Source: Faecalicoccus sp. (lineage in GTDB: Bacteria; Bacillota_I; Bacilli_A; Erysipelotrichales; Erysipelotrichaceae). Taken from it: a stretch of DNA of 26,346 nucleotides. Under the pieces are notes generated by a model, which was not told where the DNA came from, searched no databases, and worked only from the letters and a program-made list of their open reading frames with translations. Numbering within the stretch: position 1 is the first letter of the stretch; each line of letters begins with the position of its first letter. The translations under genes were made by a program, and so were the position numbers. This document shows positions 6,838-14,905 of this stretch, one piece after another. The stretch is taken from contig JAGAWH010000018.1 in assembly GCA_017941505.1 (NCBI GenBank), forward strand, positions 1 to 26,346. Reading direction: 5' to 3'.

Positions 6838-9129
6838 ATGGCAGTTTTACCAATATACAACGCAATCACATTACCGGAATCGAATTTATATATGAAGACC
6901 GATTCGTATACAAAACTGACAGGGAAAGCACCTTATTTGGATGAGAAGGTTACCTTGATTATTTCCAAAAAGGAAATCGGACGAAAAGGTTTCCATTCCG
7001 ATAGCTTCTATCCAATCGGACTTACCGGAACTATTGAAGAAGTCAATGAAAACGGATATATCATGATACGGACAAGAAAACGCGTCAATATTGATGATGT
7101 ATATATTTATCTGGGAGGAAAAATTGAATTATCTACCTCGACACGTATCGAAATCGATGATTTAGATAAGGAAGACGCACGAAACCGTCTGGCAAGATTA
7201 AAGGGAGATATCCTTCGTATCGCCGAAAAGAATCAATGGGGGCAGGCAATCCGTGCCTATGTGAACCGCTGGATCTCTATTGCGGATATCGCTTCAGCGA
7301 TGTCTCCGTGGATGATCAATTCCAATGAGGAAAAATATGCGCTGCTGGCAGAAGATTCGCTGCAGGAGCGTTTCAATAAAACAGAAAAGATCATTTATGA
7401 AAACATGGAAATGATCCAGGTACAGTCCCAGGCCCAGAATGCCCAGGAGGAAGAGTACCAGAAAATTTATCGTGAATCTGCGATTAAGAAACAGATGGAA
7501 TATCTTCAAAAAGAATTGGATGAGATGCATCCGGAAAATGTTTCTGATTTAAGACGACTGGAAATTAAGGTGAAAGAGCTTCCGATGAACGAAAGCGCCA
7601 AAAAGGAAGCACAGAAAATCTTGAACCGTTTAAAAAGTGAAGGGCAGAATAGTGCGGAATCCGGAATGTTGATGGATTATATGGACTATTTAACATCCTT
7701 ACCTTGGAAAAAAGAAGAGAAAAAAGATATTCATTTAGATGAAGCAAGAGAAATCTTAGAAGCCGATCATTTCGGTTTGGATAAGGTAAAGAATCGTATT
7801 ATTGAACAGATTGCGGTAATGAATTTAAAAGGCCAGCAATCCGGTTCGATCCTGTTATTTGTAGGTGCACCGGGTACCGGTAAGACAAGTATCGGACAGA
7901 GTATCGCAAAGGCATTAGGCAGAGAATATGTGCGCATTTCTTTGGGCGGTGTTCGTGATGAAGCGGATATCCGCGGACATAGACGTACTTATATCGGAGC
8001 AATGGCGGGTCGTATTATGGATGGTATTCAAAAAAGCGGCGTGTCCAATCCGGTTATGGTTTTAGATGAAGTGGATAAATTATCCATGTCTTATAACGGG
8101 GATCCGGCAAGTGCTTTATTAGAGGTATTAGATCCGGAACAGAACCATACATTTACCGATCACTATTTAAATGTACCGTTTGATTTATCGGATGTATTCT
8201 TCATCTGTACGGCAAACTCATTAGATACGATTCCGGAACCATTGTTGAATCGTATGGAATTGATTCAATTCAGAGGCTATACGCCAATTGAAAAAGAAGA
8301 GATCGCCAAACAGCATCTGCTTCCAAAGGCAATGAGTGCTGTCGGATTAAAGGAAGACCAGCTTACAGTAGATGATGCAGCTATTGAAAAAGTGATTTCC
8401 GATTATACAAGAGAAGCCGGCGTACGTGGCTTGAAAAAGCGCATGGATATGATTTGCCGTCAGGCAGCCGTTGCGATTGTATCCGAAAAAGAGGAAGTCG
8501 TACACGTAACCGAAGACAACCTCAGTGAATATATGGATATGAATCCAATCACACACAAAAGTGTACCGGAAACGGCTAAGGCCGGTGTTGTGACAGGATT
8601 GGCATGGACAAGTGTCGGTGGAGAAATTCTCTACATTGAAACGATGTTTACGAAAGGAAACGGCAAATTAACCGTAACCGGCCAGCTTGGTGATGTGATG
8701 AAAGAATCCGCTCAGATTGCGATCAGCTTAGTGAAATCCTTCTTCCCGGAAAAGGCTGATATGTTTGAAAAGAATGACTTACATATTCATGTACCGGATG
8801 GTGCTACTCCAAAAGATGGACCATCTGCCGGTATTACGTTAACTACCGCTTTATCTTCCCTTGTGAGCGGTGTTGCGGTTGATCCGCACATCGCAATGAC
8901 AGGAGAAGTATCCCTGCAGGGAAATGTGAATCCAATCGGAGGACTCCCGGAAAAACTGATGGCAGCCCAGCGCTCCGGTGTTAAAAAGGTATTTATACCG
9001 ATCGACAACAAACCGGATCTAAAGGATGTTGCCAAAGAAGTTAAGGACCAGTTAGAAATTGTTCCGGTAACTACCGTAAAAGATGTTTTGGATGCACTTG
9101 AAATTCACCCTGCGTTTGTGAAAGCATAA
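6838..9129 (+). CDS. lon: ATP-dependent protease Lon (La)
   Basis: A 763-residue LonA-type protease that degrades misfolded and regulatory proteins in the cytosol. The N-terminal substrate-binding domain (about 1-190) is followed by a coiled-coil linker and an AAA+ module with Walker A GAPGTGKT (Lys349) and Walker B VMVLDEVDKL. The C-terminal protease domain carries the catalytic Ser663 in DGPSAG and Lys706 in GGLPEKLMAA. The 43-residue Ser-Lys spacing equals that of E. coli Lon. Length is normal for the family and no key residue is missing. The ATG has GGAGGG 7 nt upstream. CIRCE in the leader points to heat-shock control through HrcA, with the divergent TetR regulator as a possible second input. 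Confidence 0.98.
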   Translation: MAVLPIYNAITLPESNLYMKTDSYTKLTGKAPYLDEKVTLIISKKEIGRKGFHSDSFYPIGLTGTIEEVNENGYIMIRTRKRVNIDDVYIYLGGKIELSTSTRIEIDDLDKEDARNRLARLKGDILRIAEKNQWGQAIRAYVNRWISIADIASAMSPWMINSNEEKYALLAEDSLQERFNKTEKIIYENMEMIQVQSQAQNAQEEEYQKIYRESAIKKQMEYLQKELDEMHPENVSDLRRLEIKVKELPMNESAKKEAQKILNRLKSEGQNSAESGMLMDYMDYLTSLPWKKEEKKDIHLDEAREILEADHFGLDKVKNRIIEQIAVMNLKGQQSGSILLFVGAPGTGKTSIGQSIAKALGREYVRISLGGVRDEADIRGHRRTYIGAMAGRIMDGIQKSGVSNPVMVLDEVDKLSMSYNGDPASALLEVLDPEQNHTFTDHYLNVPFDLSDVFFICTANSLDTIPEPLLNRMELIQFRGYTPIEKEEIAKQHLLPKAMSAVGLKEDQLTVDDAAIEKVISDYTREAGVRGLKKRMDMICRQAAVAIVSEKEEVVHVTEDNLSEYMDMNPITHKSVPETAKAGVVTGLAWTSVGGEILYIETMFTKGNGKLTVTGQLGDVMKESAQIAISLVKSFFPEKADMFEKNDLHIHVPDGATPKDGPSAGITLTTALSSLVSGVAVDPHIAMTGEVSLQGNVNPIGGLPEKLMAAQRSGVKKVFIPIDNKPDLKDVAKEVKDQLEIVPVTTVKDVLDALEIHPAFVKA

Positions 9130-9153
9130 GGACTGTTCATTCAGTCCTTTTTT
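9128..9153 (+). terminator. Terminator of lon
   Basis: AAGGACTG and CAGTCCTT arms around TTCATT, followed by TTTT. The stem begins within the lon stop codon. Confidence 0.93.
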
Positions 9154-9184
9154 CATGTAAAATAGATGCAAAGGAGGGCCGTAT

Positions 9185-10786
9185 ATGCGAAAGTTATCCC
9201 TGTTTGTAGTCTTTAGTATCATTCTATCCTTGATTGCGGGATGCTCATCCGGAGAACCTTCTGAAGAAGAGTTTGCGACTGTTGAGCCATCCATAGAAGT
9301 CGTTGATCCAAGTACAATTGAAGAAGATTTAATTGCCTTCCTGGATTGGTTTGGCTGGTATTCTCTATCGGGAAACAGTGTATTTGACTCCGAAAACATC
9401 GATGAAAATTCCAATGTGATGAATCTGGCATTTACCCATTGTGTGGATTTTGATTCCTATCCGGGAGAAACTGCTCAAAGGTTTCAAAAAGATCCATCCG
9501 GAAAGTTGGACTATTGCGATATCTTTGAAGAATCGAAAACCGATTGGATCTTAACCAATATCTTCCATTATTCAGATTCCGATCTTGAAACAATAAAATC
9601 TGCTTCTTCCGATCAATATTATCTGGATGGGGGATATTATTATGTGAAAACCGGTGGTGTAGGCGGAGGTTATATTTCAAAGCCGCTTTATGTTTGGAAA
9701 GATGGAAACTTACTAAAAATCATCTTTGCCCAATATCAGGGCGATGTTATGGTGTCTCTTTCGGGAATGAAATACGCGGTTGTATCAAAAGATGAAATCG
9801 ATGGAAGCTCTTATTGGACTTTACATTATTGGTCCAATGAAATCCCATCAAGTTCTTTACAGGAAGATTTGGCAGCAGAAGGAAACTGGAGTGTTTCAGA
9901 CGATGCATCAAAATCATTAGTAATTGATGCACAAAAGAATAACACGTTACCGATTCATGTCACTTTAGAAAAAGGGGCCGGCTTCAGCACGGATGCCTAT
10001 ATTCAGGAAGACGCTAAAACAGCGGTATTTGCGGATATAAACACAAAATATGTCGGCTGGCTGGAATTTAAAGAAGATACGGTTGTATTACATGTATGTA
10101 CCGATACGATGGATGAACAATCCTTTGAATTTAAAAAGACAGATACAATAACTTCAACTCAAAGCGAAGAACCGTTTTCTATTACCGGAGAAGAGCTGGA
10201 GAATTGGATTGCCTTTATTCGTGAATGTTACTATACACCGGGAAGCCTTGATACCAAAATCGTATTAGAGAACGGAACAGATGGCTGGAATTACAGTCGG
10301 GAATATTATTATCATGACGGTCAGTTTATCTTTGCGTTTATCTACAACGGAACGGAAGAACATCGCTTATATTTCAAAGATAATCATATGATCCGCTACA
10401 TTGATGAAAGTCATACCACTTTCGATTTTCCAAATTTAGAAGCTTTTGCCGATTGGGAAAAAAGGGCACTGGATGAAGCATTAAAATATTCTACTTCTGA
10501 ACCATCTGCCTGGAAGGGAACCTGGAAAGCAGAGGATGGAGAATATATCGATATTAACGATGTGAGTGACAAAGGCTTTACGATGACATACAGCGGATAT
10601 AAAGCCGATGGTTCCTCTATGTTTCATGCTGATCATGCGATGGCCTTTAGCGACTCATCCCGCTTAAAAGCAGTTGAAACCGACCAATCTGCAGCCGATA
10701 TGAGCTGGAGATATTCTGTTACTTTGAGCGGAAATACGTTAATTCTTTCTTCGCGATATCCGGATAAAACATTCTATCGGCAGTAA
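9185..10786 (+). CDS. Large predicted lipoprotein, function unknown, multi-domain
   Basis: A 533-residue protein with a lipoprotein signal (IAGC, Cys20), so it should be anchored outside the cell. An acidic linker follows. The mature part appears to hold four blocks: an N-terminal alpha/beta domain (about 45-220), a beta-rich block beginning EGNWSVSDD (about 232-318), a block with GWNYSREYYYHDGQFIFAFIY and HRLYF (about 335-430) that resembles stretches common in clostridial lipoproteins, and a final beta-rich block beginning KGTWKAEDGEYIDI (about 444-533). The second and last blocks share a G-x-W start and may be duplicated lipocalin-like folds. I do not recognise an enzyme motif. A strong AGGAGGG site precedes the ATG. 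A TAAAAT at 9158-9163 may be its -10 box. Confidence 0.85.
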   Translation: MRKLSLFVVFSIILSLIAGCSSGEPSEEEFATVEPSIEVVDPSTIEEDLIAFLDWFGWYSLSGNSVFDSENIDENSNVMNLAFTHCVDFDSYPGETAQRFQKDPSGKLDYCDIFEESKTDWILTNIFHYSDSDLETIKSASSDQYYLDGGYYYVKTGGVGGGYISKPLYVWKDGNLLKIIFAQYQGDVMVSLSGMKYAVVSKDEIDGSSYWTLHYWSNEIPSSSLQEDLAAEGNWSVSDDASKSLVIDAQKNNTLPIHVTLEKGAGFSTDAYIQEDAKTAVFADINTKYVGWLEFKEDTVVLHVCTDTMDEQSFEFKKTDTITSTQSEEPFSITGEELENWIAFIRECYYTPGSLDTKIVLENGTDGWNYSREYYYHDGQFIFAFIYNGTEEHRLYFKDNHMIRYIDESHTTFDFPNLEAFADWEKRALDEALKYSTSEPSAWKGTWKAEDGEYIDINDVSDKGFTMTYSGYKADGSSMFHADHAMAFSDSSRLKAVETDQSAADMSWRYSVTLSGNTLILSSRYPDKTFYRQ

Positions 10787-10789
10787 TTA

Positions 10790-10798
10790 TGGTATACT
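10790..10798 (+). promoter_or_regulatory. Possible extended -10 promoter for the DUF2812 gene
   Basis: TGGTATACT fits an extended -10 (TGN plus TATACT) 20 nt before the ATG. No -35 match is visible. There is no terminator between the two genes, so cotranscription with the lipoprotein is also possible. Confidence 0.4.
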
Positions 10799-10817
10799 TT
10801 AAACAGAGGTGTGGAAT

Positions 10818-11345
10818 ATGAAAGAATTTAAGATGGATACAGATATTGACCATGTTGAAGAGTGGTTAAATAATTTAAGCAAACAGGGAAAGGCCATGAT
10901 TGGCTGCAGCGCAAATGTTTATGAATTTGAAGATGCAGCTCCGGGAAAATATGAATATCATATTGGGTTTATCCGCAATATGAAACCGGATTATGTCAAT
11001 CTTTGGATCTACGACTTATCCAAACAGGGAATCGAATTTGTCGCAAAAGATAATATGTGGATTTATTTTAGAAGCACGCAGCCTTTCTCTTTATATCCTA
11101 CGACAAAAGAGCGCTCTAATGTTTTGAAGGATATTCGAAATCTCTATTTGGAGATATCTACCGCATTTGTGACGCTTGCCGCCATCATTGGCTGGTTTAC
11201 TTCAAAAAGTAAAACGAAAAAGAAAACCGTACCGTATTTTATATCAGCAGTATTAGGACTTTGCGGTGGGTTCTATGCCGTACAGTTTGGAAAATACGAG
11301 AAGAAATTAATCGCAGATAAAAAAGCGGAAAAGGCATTAGATTGA
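10818..11345 (+). CDS. DUF2812-like membrane protein
   Basis: A 175-residue protein. The N-terminal half (EFKMDTDIDHVEEWLNNL, then SKQGKAM) resembles the DUF2812 domain, a cytosolic module whose role is unknown to me. Two membrane helices follow (about 113-134 and 146-166), with a basic loop between them (SKSKTKKKTV) and a lysine-rich tail. ATG 10818 is preferred over GTG 10809 because AGAGGTG (10805-10811) is correctly spaced for the ATG and overlaps the GTG. DUF2812 genes often follow a PadR-type regulator, but none is present here. The gene lies 31 nt after the large lipoprotein and converges on the MATE exporter gene. Confidence 0.75.
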   Translation: MKEFKMDTDIDHVEEWLNNLSKQGKAMIGCSANVYEFEDAAPGKYEYHIGFIRNMKPDYVNLWIYDLSKQGIEFVAKDNMWIYFRSTQPFSLYPTTKERSNVLKDIRNLYLEISTAFVTLAAIIGWFTSKSKTKKKTVPYFISAVLGLCGGFYAVQFGKYEKKLIADKKAEKALD

Positions 11346-11346
11346 T

Positions 11347-11374
11347 AAAGGAGAGGAACAAAGTCCTCTCCTTT
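11347..11374. terminator. Bidirectional terminator between DUF2812 and MATE genes
   Basis: AAAGGAGAGG (11347-11356) pairs with CCTCTCCTTT (11365-11374), with TTTT on the plus side and T-rich sequence on the minus side. It overlaps the stop of the minus-strand gene and serves both convergent genes. Confidence 0.88.
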
Positions 11375-12738
11375 TAATCTACATTCATACGCAAGATCCA
11401 ATTTGTCTTCGTAATCTTCCAATAGCTCCAAATGGTTTTAATTAGATAATCAATTCGTAAAGATAAGTAAATCCAGAATGGATCTGCTTTAAGGACCAGG
11501 GCAACTAATATGCCTGCCGGAATATTCACCAGCCAGCATGATAATAAATCAACTTTTGTGACAGCTTTTGCCTGTCCGCCGCCGCGAAGAACACCCTTGG
11601 TAAGAATGATCTGGAAGGCATTAAATAAAATACCGATTGCTGCGGCAAAGGATAATTCATAGGCAACCGCTCTTGTCTGTTCAGAAACATTAAAGAAATT
11701 AATGATAAATGGGGCAATCGCAACTGTTAAAACAGCAGATACGATTCCAATCACAAACGCAATCATGATGAAATATCGCGAGTATTCTTTGGCTTTGTCA
11801 AAGTGTTTAGCACCGATTTCATGTCCGATAATTACGCTTCCACCCATTGCGATTCCAAATAGAAACAGTGAGGACAGTGTCCACGCATTATGGATGATGG
11901 AATTGGCTGCAATATAGTAGGCCGATACACGTCCGGTAATCATAGCTGCAGCCGAAACATTTAAGTTTCCGGTTACTTCACTGATTAAGCTCGGTGTACC
12001 TAATTTAATCAAATCGCTGCGCATTAACGGCTCCATCACAAGGCGGATATCCGGGATACGGAAGCCCAGCTTATTTTCTTTTAACATATATATAGCCGCA
12101 ATCAAAAATTCTGTGATTCGTGCCATTACCGTTCCAAGTGCCGCCCCAGCCAGTCCCATGGCCGGAGCCCCCAGGTTACCGAAGATAAAGATCCAGTTAA
12201 AGAACACATTGGCCAGACACGCCGCAAAAGAAGCATAGAATCCTAATTTATTGACTCCGCATGTACGAAGAATCGAAATAATTCCATGCGATATAGCTTG
12301 TATCAATAAAGAGAATGATAAGACTTGAAGATAGATGGCACCATCTTTGATAATTCCTGCATCGTCGGTATAGATGTTTAGAATTTGTGATGGAAACAGA
12401 AAGGAAAGTAAGAAAAAGACAACGCCGATCACAAAACAGATCTTAATCACAAAGGCCATGATCTTCTTTACTTTATCCGGCTTATCGTTACCCCAGGCTT
12501 GAGCTGCAATGATTAATGCGGCATTGTTGATACCCATACCGACTGTCATCGCAAGATAGGGGAACTGCGTGCCGATATTTACGGCAGATAAGGCAACATC
12601 TCCCATTGTACCTACCATAATGGTATCAATGAGATTGACAATCATATTGACAGCTGACTGAAGTCCCAAAGGAAGCGCAACGCCGACTAACTTCTTTAAA
12701 AAGTCGCGGTCTTGAAATACTTTCGCTACTGTCGACAT
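11374..12738 (-). CDS. MATE-family multidrug/toxin efflux transporter
   Basis: A 454-residue integral membrane protein with about 12 hydrophobic segments in two homologous halves, as in MATE exporters. The N-terminal block PLGLQSAVNMIVNLIDTIMV, the MVGTMGDVALSAVNIG loop and the repeated G-A-A-x-G patterns are typical. It should export cationic or metabolite substrates using a Na+ or H+ gradient; the substrate cannot be predicted. The ATG lies 1 nt after the stop of the deformylase-like gene (TAATATG), so the two are cotranscribed and probably translationally coupled. Confidence 0.95.
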   Translation of the reverse strand: MSTVAKVFQDRDFLKKLVGVALPLGLQSAVNMIVNLIDTIMVGTMGDVALSAVNIGTQFPYLAMTVGMGINNAALIIAAQAWGNDKPDKVKKIMAFVIKICFVIGVVFFLLSFLFPSQILNIYTDDAGIIKDGAIYLQVLSFSLLIQAISHGIISILRTCGVNKLGFYASFAACLANVFFNWIFIFGNLGAPAMGLAGAALGTVMARITEFLIAAIYMLKENKLGFRIPDIRLVMEPLMRSDLIKLGTPSLISEVTGNLNVSAAAMITGRVSAYYIAANSIIHNAWTLSSLFLFGIAMGGSVIIGHEIGAKHFDKAKEYSRYFIMIAFVIGIVSAVLTVAIAPFIINFFNVSEQTRAVAYELSFAAAIGILFNAFQIILTKGVLRGGGQAKAVTKVDLLSCWLVNIPAGILVALVLKADPFWIYLSLRIDYLIKTIWSYWKITKTNWILRMNVD

Positions 12739-12739
12739 A

Positions 12740-13168
12740 TTAAATCACAATACCCTTTGTATGATCGATTTCATGTTGAATTGTTTGAGCGGTAAAACCG
12801 GTAAAAGTTTCGGTGCAGGGCTCAAAATTAATATTACGGTAACGAACGGTTATGGTATTATAACGCAAGGCTTGATGAGGCTCACTTAGGCAGATACAGT
12901 GTTCTTCTGCTTGGTAAGGATCTTTTTTATCAATAATTACAGGATTGATCATAATTTCATCCGTAATCCCATTATGGATAAGAATAATGTTTTTTCTTTC
13001 ACCAATCATATTGGCTGCCATGCCGGTGCAATAGCCGCGACCCTGGTGCGCATAGTTCCAATTATGGAATGTATCCAGTAAATCGTTAATAACCTTGACG
13101 TCTTTTTTGGAAGCAGGCGAGGATTTTAAACTTAAAAACTTTTCGTCTTTGACTAATTCTCTTATCAT
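12740..13168 (-). CDS. Peptide-deformylase-like protein with altered motif 1 and motif 2
   Basis: A 142-residue protein of the peptide deformylase family, metal enzymes that remove the formyl group from new N-termini. The metal ligands are present: Cys93 in CICLS and His132, Glu133, His136 in QHEIDH. Motif 1 (consensus GxGLAAPQIG) reads CTGMAANMIG, so the conserved Gln is Met54. Motif 2 (consensus EGCLS) reads CICLS. Similar TGMAANMIG proteins exist in clostridia and are annotated as deformylases, so this is probably a divergent second class, not a decayed gene. The start at 13168 matches the family N-terminus (MIRELVKDEKF) and has GGGTGAT just upstream; an in-frame ATG at 13183 is less likely. 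Its stop is 1 nt from the MATE start. A substrate other than formyl-Met is possible. Confidence 0.82.
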   Translation of the reverse strand: MIRELVKDEKFLSLKSSPASKKDVKVINDLLDTFHNWNYAHQGRGYCTGMAANMIGERKNIILIHNGITDEIMINPVIIDKKDPYQAEEHCICLSEPHQALRYNTITVRYRNINFEPCTETFTGFTAQTIQHEIDHTKGIVI

Positions 13169-13210
13169 ACTTATCACCCACATAAGAATACATGATTTTT
13201 TCTTTGATTG

Positions 13211-13238
13211 AAATAAAAAAGCTCATATAAGAGCTTTT
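13211..13238 (-). terminator. Terminator of the envelope operon
   Basis: On the minus strand AAAAGCTC and GAGCTTTT flank a TTATAT loop, followed by a T-rich tail (13220-13211). The stem overlaps the acyltransferase stop codon. Confidence 0.9.
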
Positions 13239-14280
13239 ACAGAATTGTTTTAAAGAAAGGGATCTTTTTTAGAATCCAGACAACGAGCCAGGAAACCAAA
13301 AGGATACCTACAATAAATAGCGGAATCATAAATACAGTTCCGGATACAAAAGGATTTACTTTCCATATCCGCAATAGAATGCGGATAAACAGAAAGTGAA
13401 TCAAATAAATCCCAAAAGAAACAGAGTCAAGCTGACAAACAATCTTATGGAATGTGTTTTCTTTGATTTGAATATGCTTAAATAATGAAAATAGTCCAAT
13501 TGACTGCAAAACAATCGGTAAAGCAGGATAGCCCCATAAGCTGTCCAGATTAGCGATATTTTTTGTGTAGAACAGATATGTCGTTCCAATCACAAAGGCA
13601 GTCGATAATACCGTTAATAAGATGGCAGTCATAAAGGATACCGGTATGATATCTTTTGAAATACAATATCCAAGTAACATATAAACCGGATAAATAGTCG
13701 CAATATGAATATAAAATCCAACATTCAATCCCATAAAGGAAGTTAAACGAAGGACAGATAAGAATATTACGCCTACCAGTGTCAAATAACGAAGCTCTGT
13801 ATCGGAGCACACTTTTGTGACAGCCTTCATACCCGGTAAGATGAGATATAAGCCGATCAACAGATATAAATACCATAGATGGGACCAGCTGGTTCCGGTA
13901 ATAAATTTATAAAGAGCATCCAGAATGATTTGAACAGAAAAAGCTTCTTGATTTAAAATCATATCCACAAAGCGGTAAAAGATGCAGAACAACAACAATG
14001 CTGATAGAATGCGTCTTACATATTGATGAAACAACTTCGATAGTGAAACATCCCGTTTTGGGTCTAATAACAGTGCTCCGGTAATCATCACAAATGAAGG
14101 GACTGCCCACATCAGGTTGTTAGTCACAGAATTAACAGCTGCAGTGATGGATGGATTTAACTCAGCCTGATGAACGGTAAACAGTGAGAATACTGTATGT
14201 AAGATAATGATGCCGATACAGGCAAATGAACGCAAATAAGAGAAGTAATAAATTACTTCTCTTTGATTGTTTTTAGACAT
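13237..14280 (-). CDS. Acyltransferase 3 family membrane protein
   Basis: A 347-residue protein with about ten hydrophobic segments that fits the acyltransferase 3 family (OatA/WecH type). The first helix has the family pattern YFSYLRSFACIGIIILHTVF with the key His28. These enzymes move an acyl group, usually acetyl, across the membrane onto cell-surface sugars or polymers. There is no C-terminal SGNH hydrolase domain as in full-length OatA, so an extracellular partner may be needed. It is the last gene of a three-gene operon, with its ATG 1 nt after the lipoprotein stop (TAATATG). The context suggests wall or surface-polymer modification. Confidence 0.92.
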   Translation of the reverse strand: MSKNNQREVIYYFSYLRSFACIGIIILHTVFSLFTVHQAELNPSITAAVNSVTNNLMWAVPSFVMITGALLLDPKRDVSLSKLFHQYVRRILSALLLFCIFYRFVDMILNQEAFSVQIILDALYKFITGTSWSHLWYLYLLIGLYLILPGMKAVTKVCSDTELRYLTLVGVIFLSVLRLTSFMGLNVGFYIHIATIYPVYMLLGYCISKDIIPVSFMTAILLTVLSTAFVIGTTYLFYTKNIANLDSLWGYPALPIVLQSIGLFSLFKHIQIKENTFHKIVCQLDSVSFGIYLIHFLFIRILLRIWKVNPFVSGTVFMIPLFIVGILLVSWLVVWILKKIPFFKTIL

Positions 14281-14281
14281 A

Positions 14282-14893
14282 TTAGTTCAAATCTGAATCC
14301 GTGATTCCGGTTAAGCATCCATCATCTGCAGGAACTGTAGCTCCACCATCATCATATACCGGAGTATCATATACCGGTTCTGAATAAACTTCAACCGGAG
14401 CTTCTTCTACAACAGGAGCTTGTTCAACAACAACTTCCTCTGTTGTTTCTTCTTCCTTCTTTTCTTCTTTGGTGCTGACTTTGTTTCCATCCTTATCGGA
14501 ATATTCAACATAGGCTGTATCACCATCTAAGAAAAGGGCAATGGATGTCATGTTTTCCAGTTCTAAACTGTTAATGGTGTAGCTTTTTTCATCAGCCGTA
14601 AATTGAATGTCGTATTTTGTACCTTTCTTAGCTTCCGGATAGAGATCAACTTTGGCACCATCCTTGATATCTTTTTCTAAAAGATTATCGCCGAATTCTT
14701 TGTCATCAGCAGATTTAACCTGGATTGATGTGATGGTCTTAGAAGTGCTGTTGGTAAAAGAAAGTACTTCTCCTTCTTTTTCTTCTGTTTTTTCAACGAC
14801 TTCTTCTTTCTTTTCTTCTGTGTTGGAGCTGCACCCTGCTAAGATCATGGATAAACTTAACATACCCGCAAATAATAATTTTGTGTTTTTCAT
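14282..14893 (-). CDS. Predicted lipoprotein with acidic, Val/Pro-rich tail
   Basis: A 203-residue lipoprotein (lipobox LAGC, Cys21). A charged EEKKEEVVEKTEEK linker leads to one small beta-rich domain (about 43-130), beginning LSFTNSTSKTITSIQVKSAD. A low-complexity tail (about 140-190) is rich in Glu, Val, Pro and Tyr, with a short repeated pattern (EVYSEPVYDTPVYDD). The tail could span the wall. I do not recognise a named family or catalytic residues. GGGGAGGAC precedes the ATG. It lies 12 nt after the ChW/transglutaminase-like gene and 1 nt before the acyltransferase, so it probably acts with them at the cell surface. Confidence 0.85.
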   Translation of the reverse strand: MKNTKLLFAGMLSLSMILAGCSSNTEEKKEEVVEKTEEKEGEVLSFTNSTSKTITSIQVKSADDKEFGDNLLEKDIKDGAKVDLYPEAKKGTKYDIQFTADEKSYTINSLELENMTSIALFLDGDTAYVEYSDKDGNKVSTKEEKKEEETTEEVVVEQAPVVEEAPVEVYSEPVYDTPVYDDGGATVPADDGCLTGITDSDLN

Positions 14894-14905
14894 ACTGTCC
14901 TCCCC

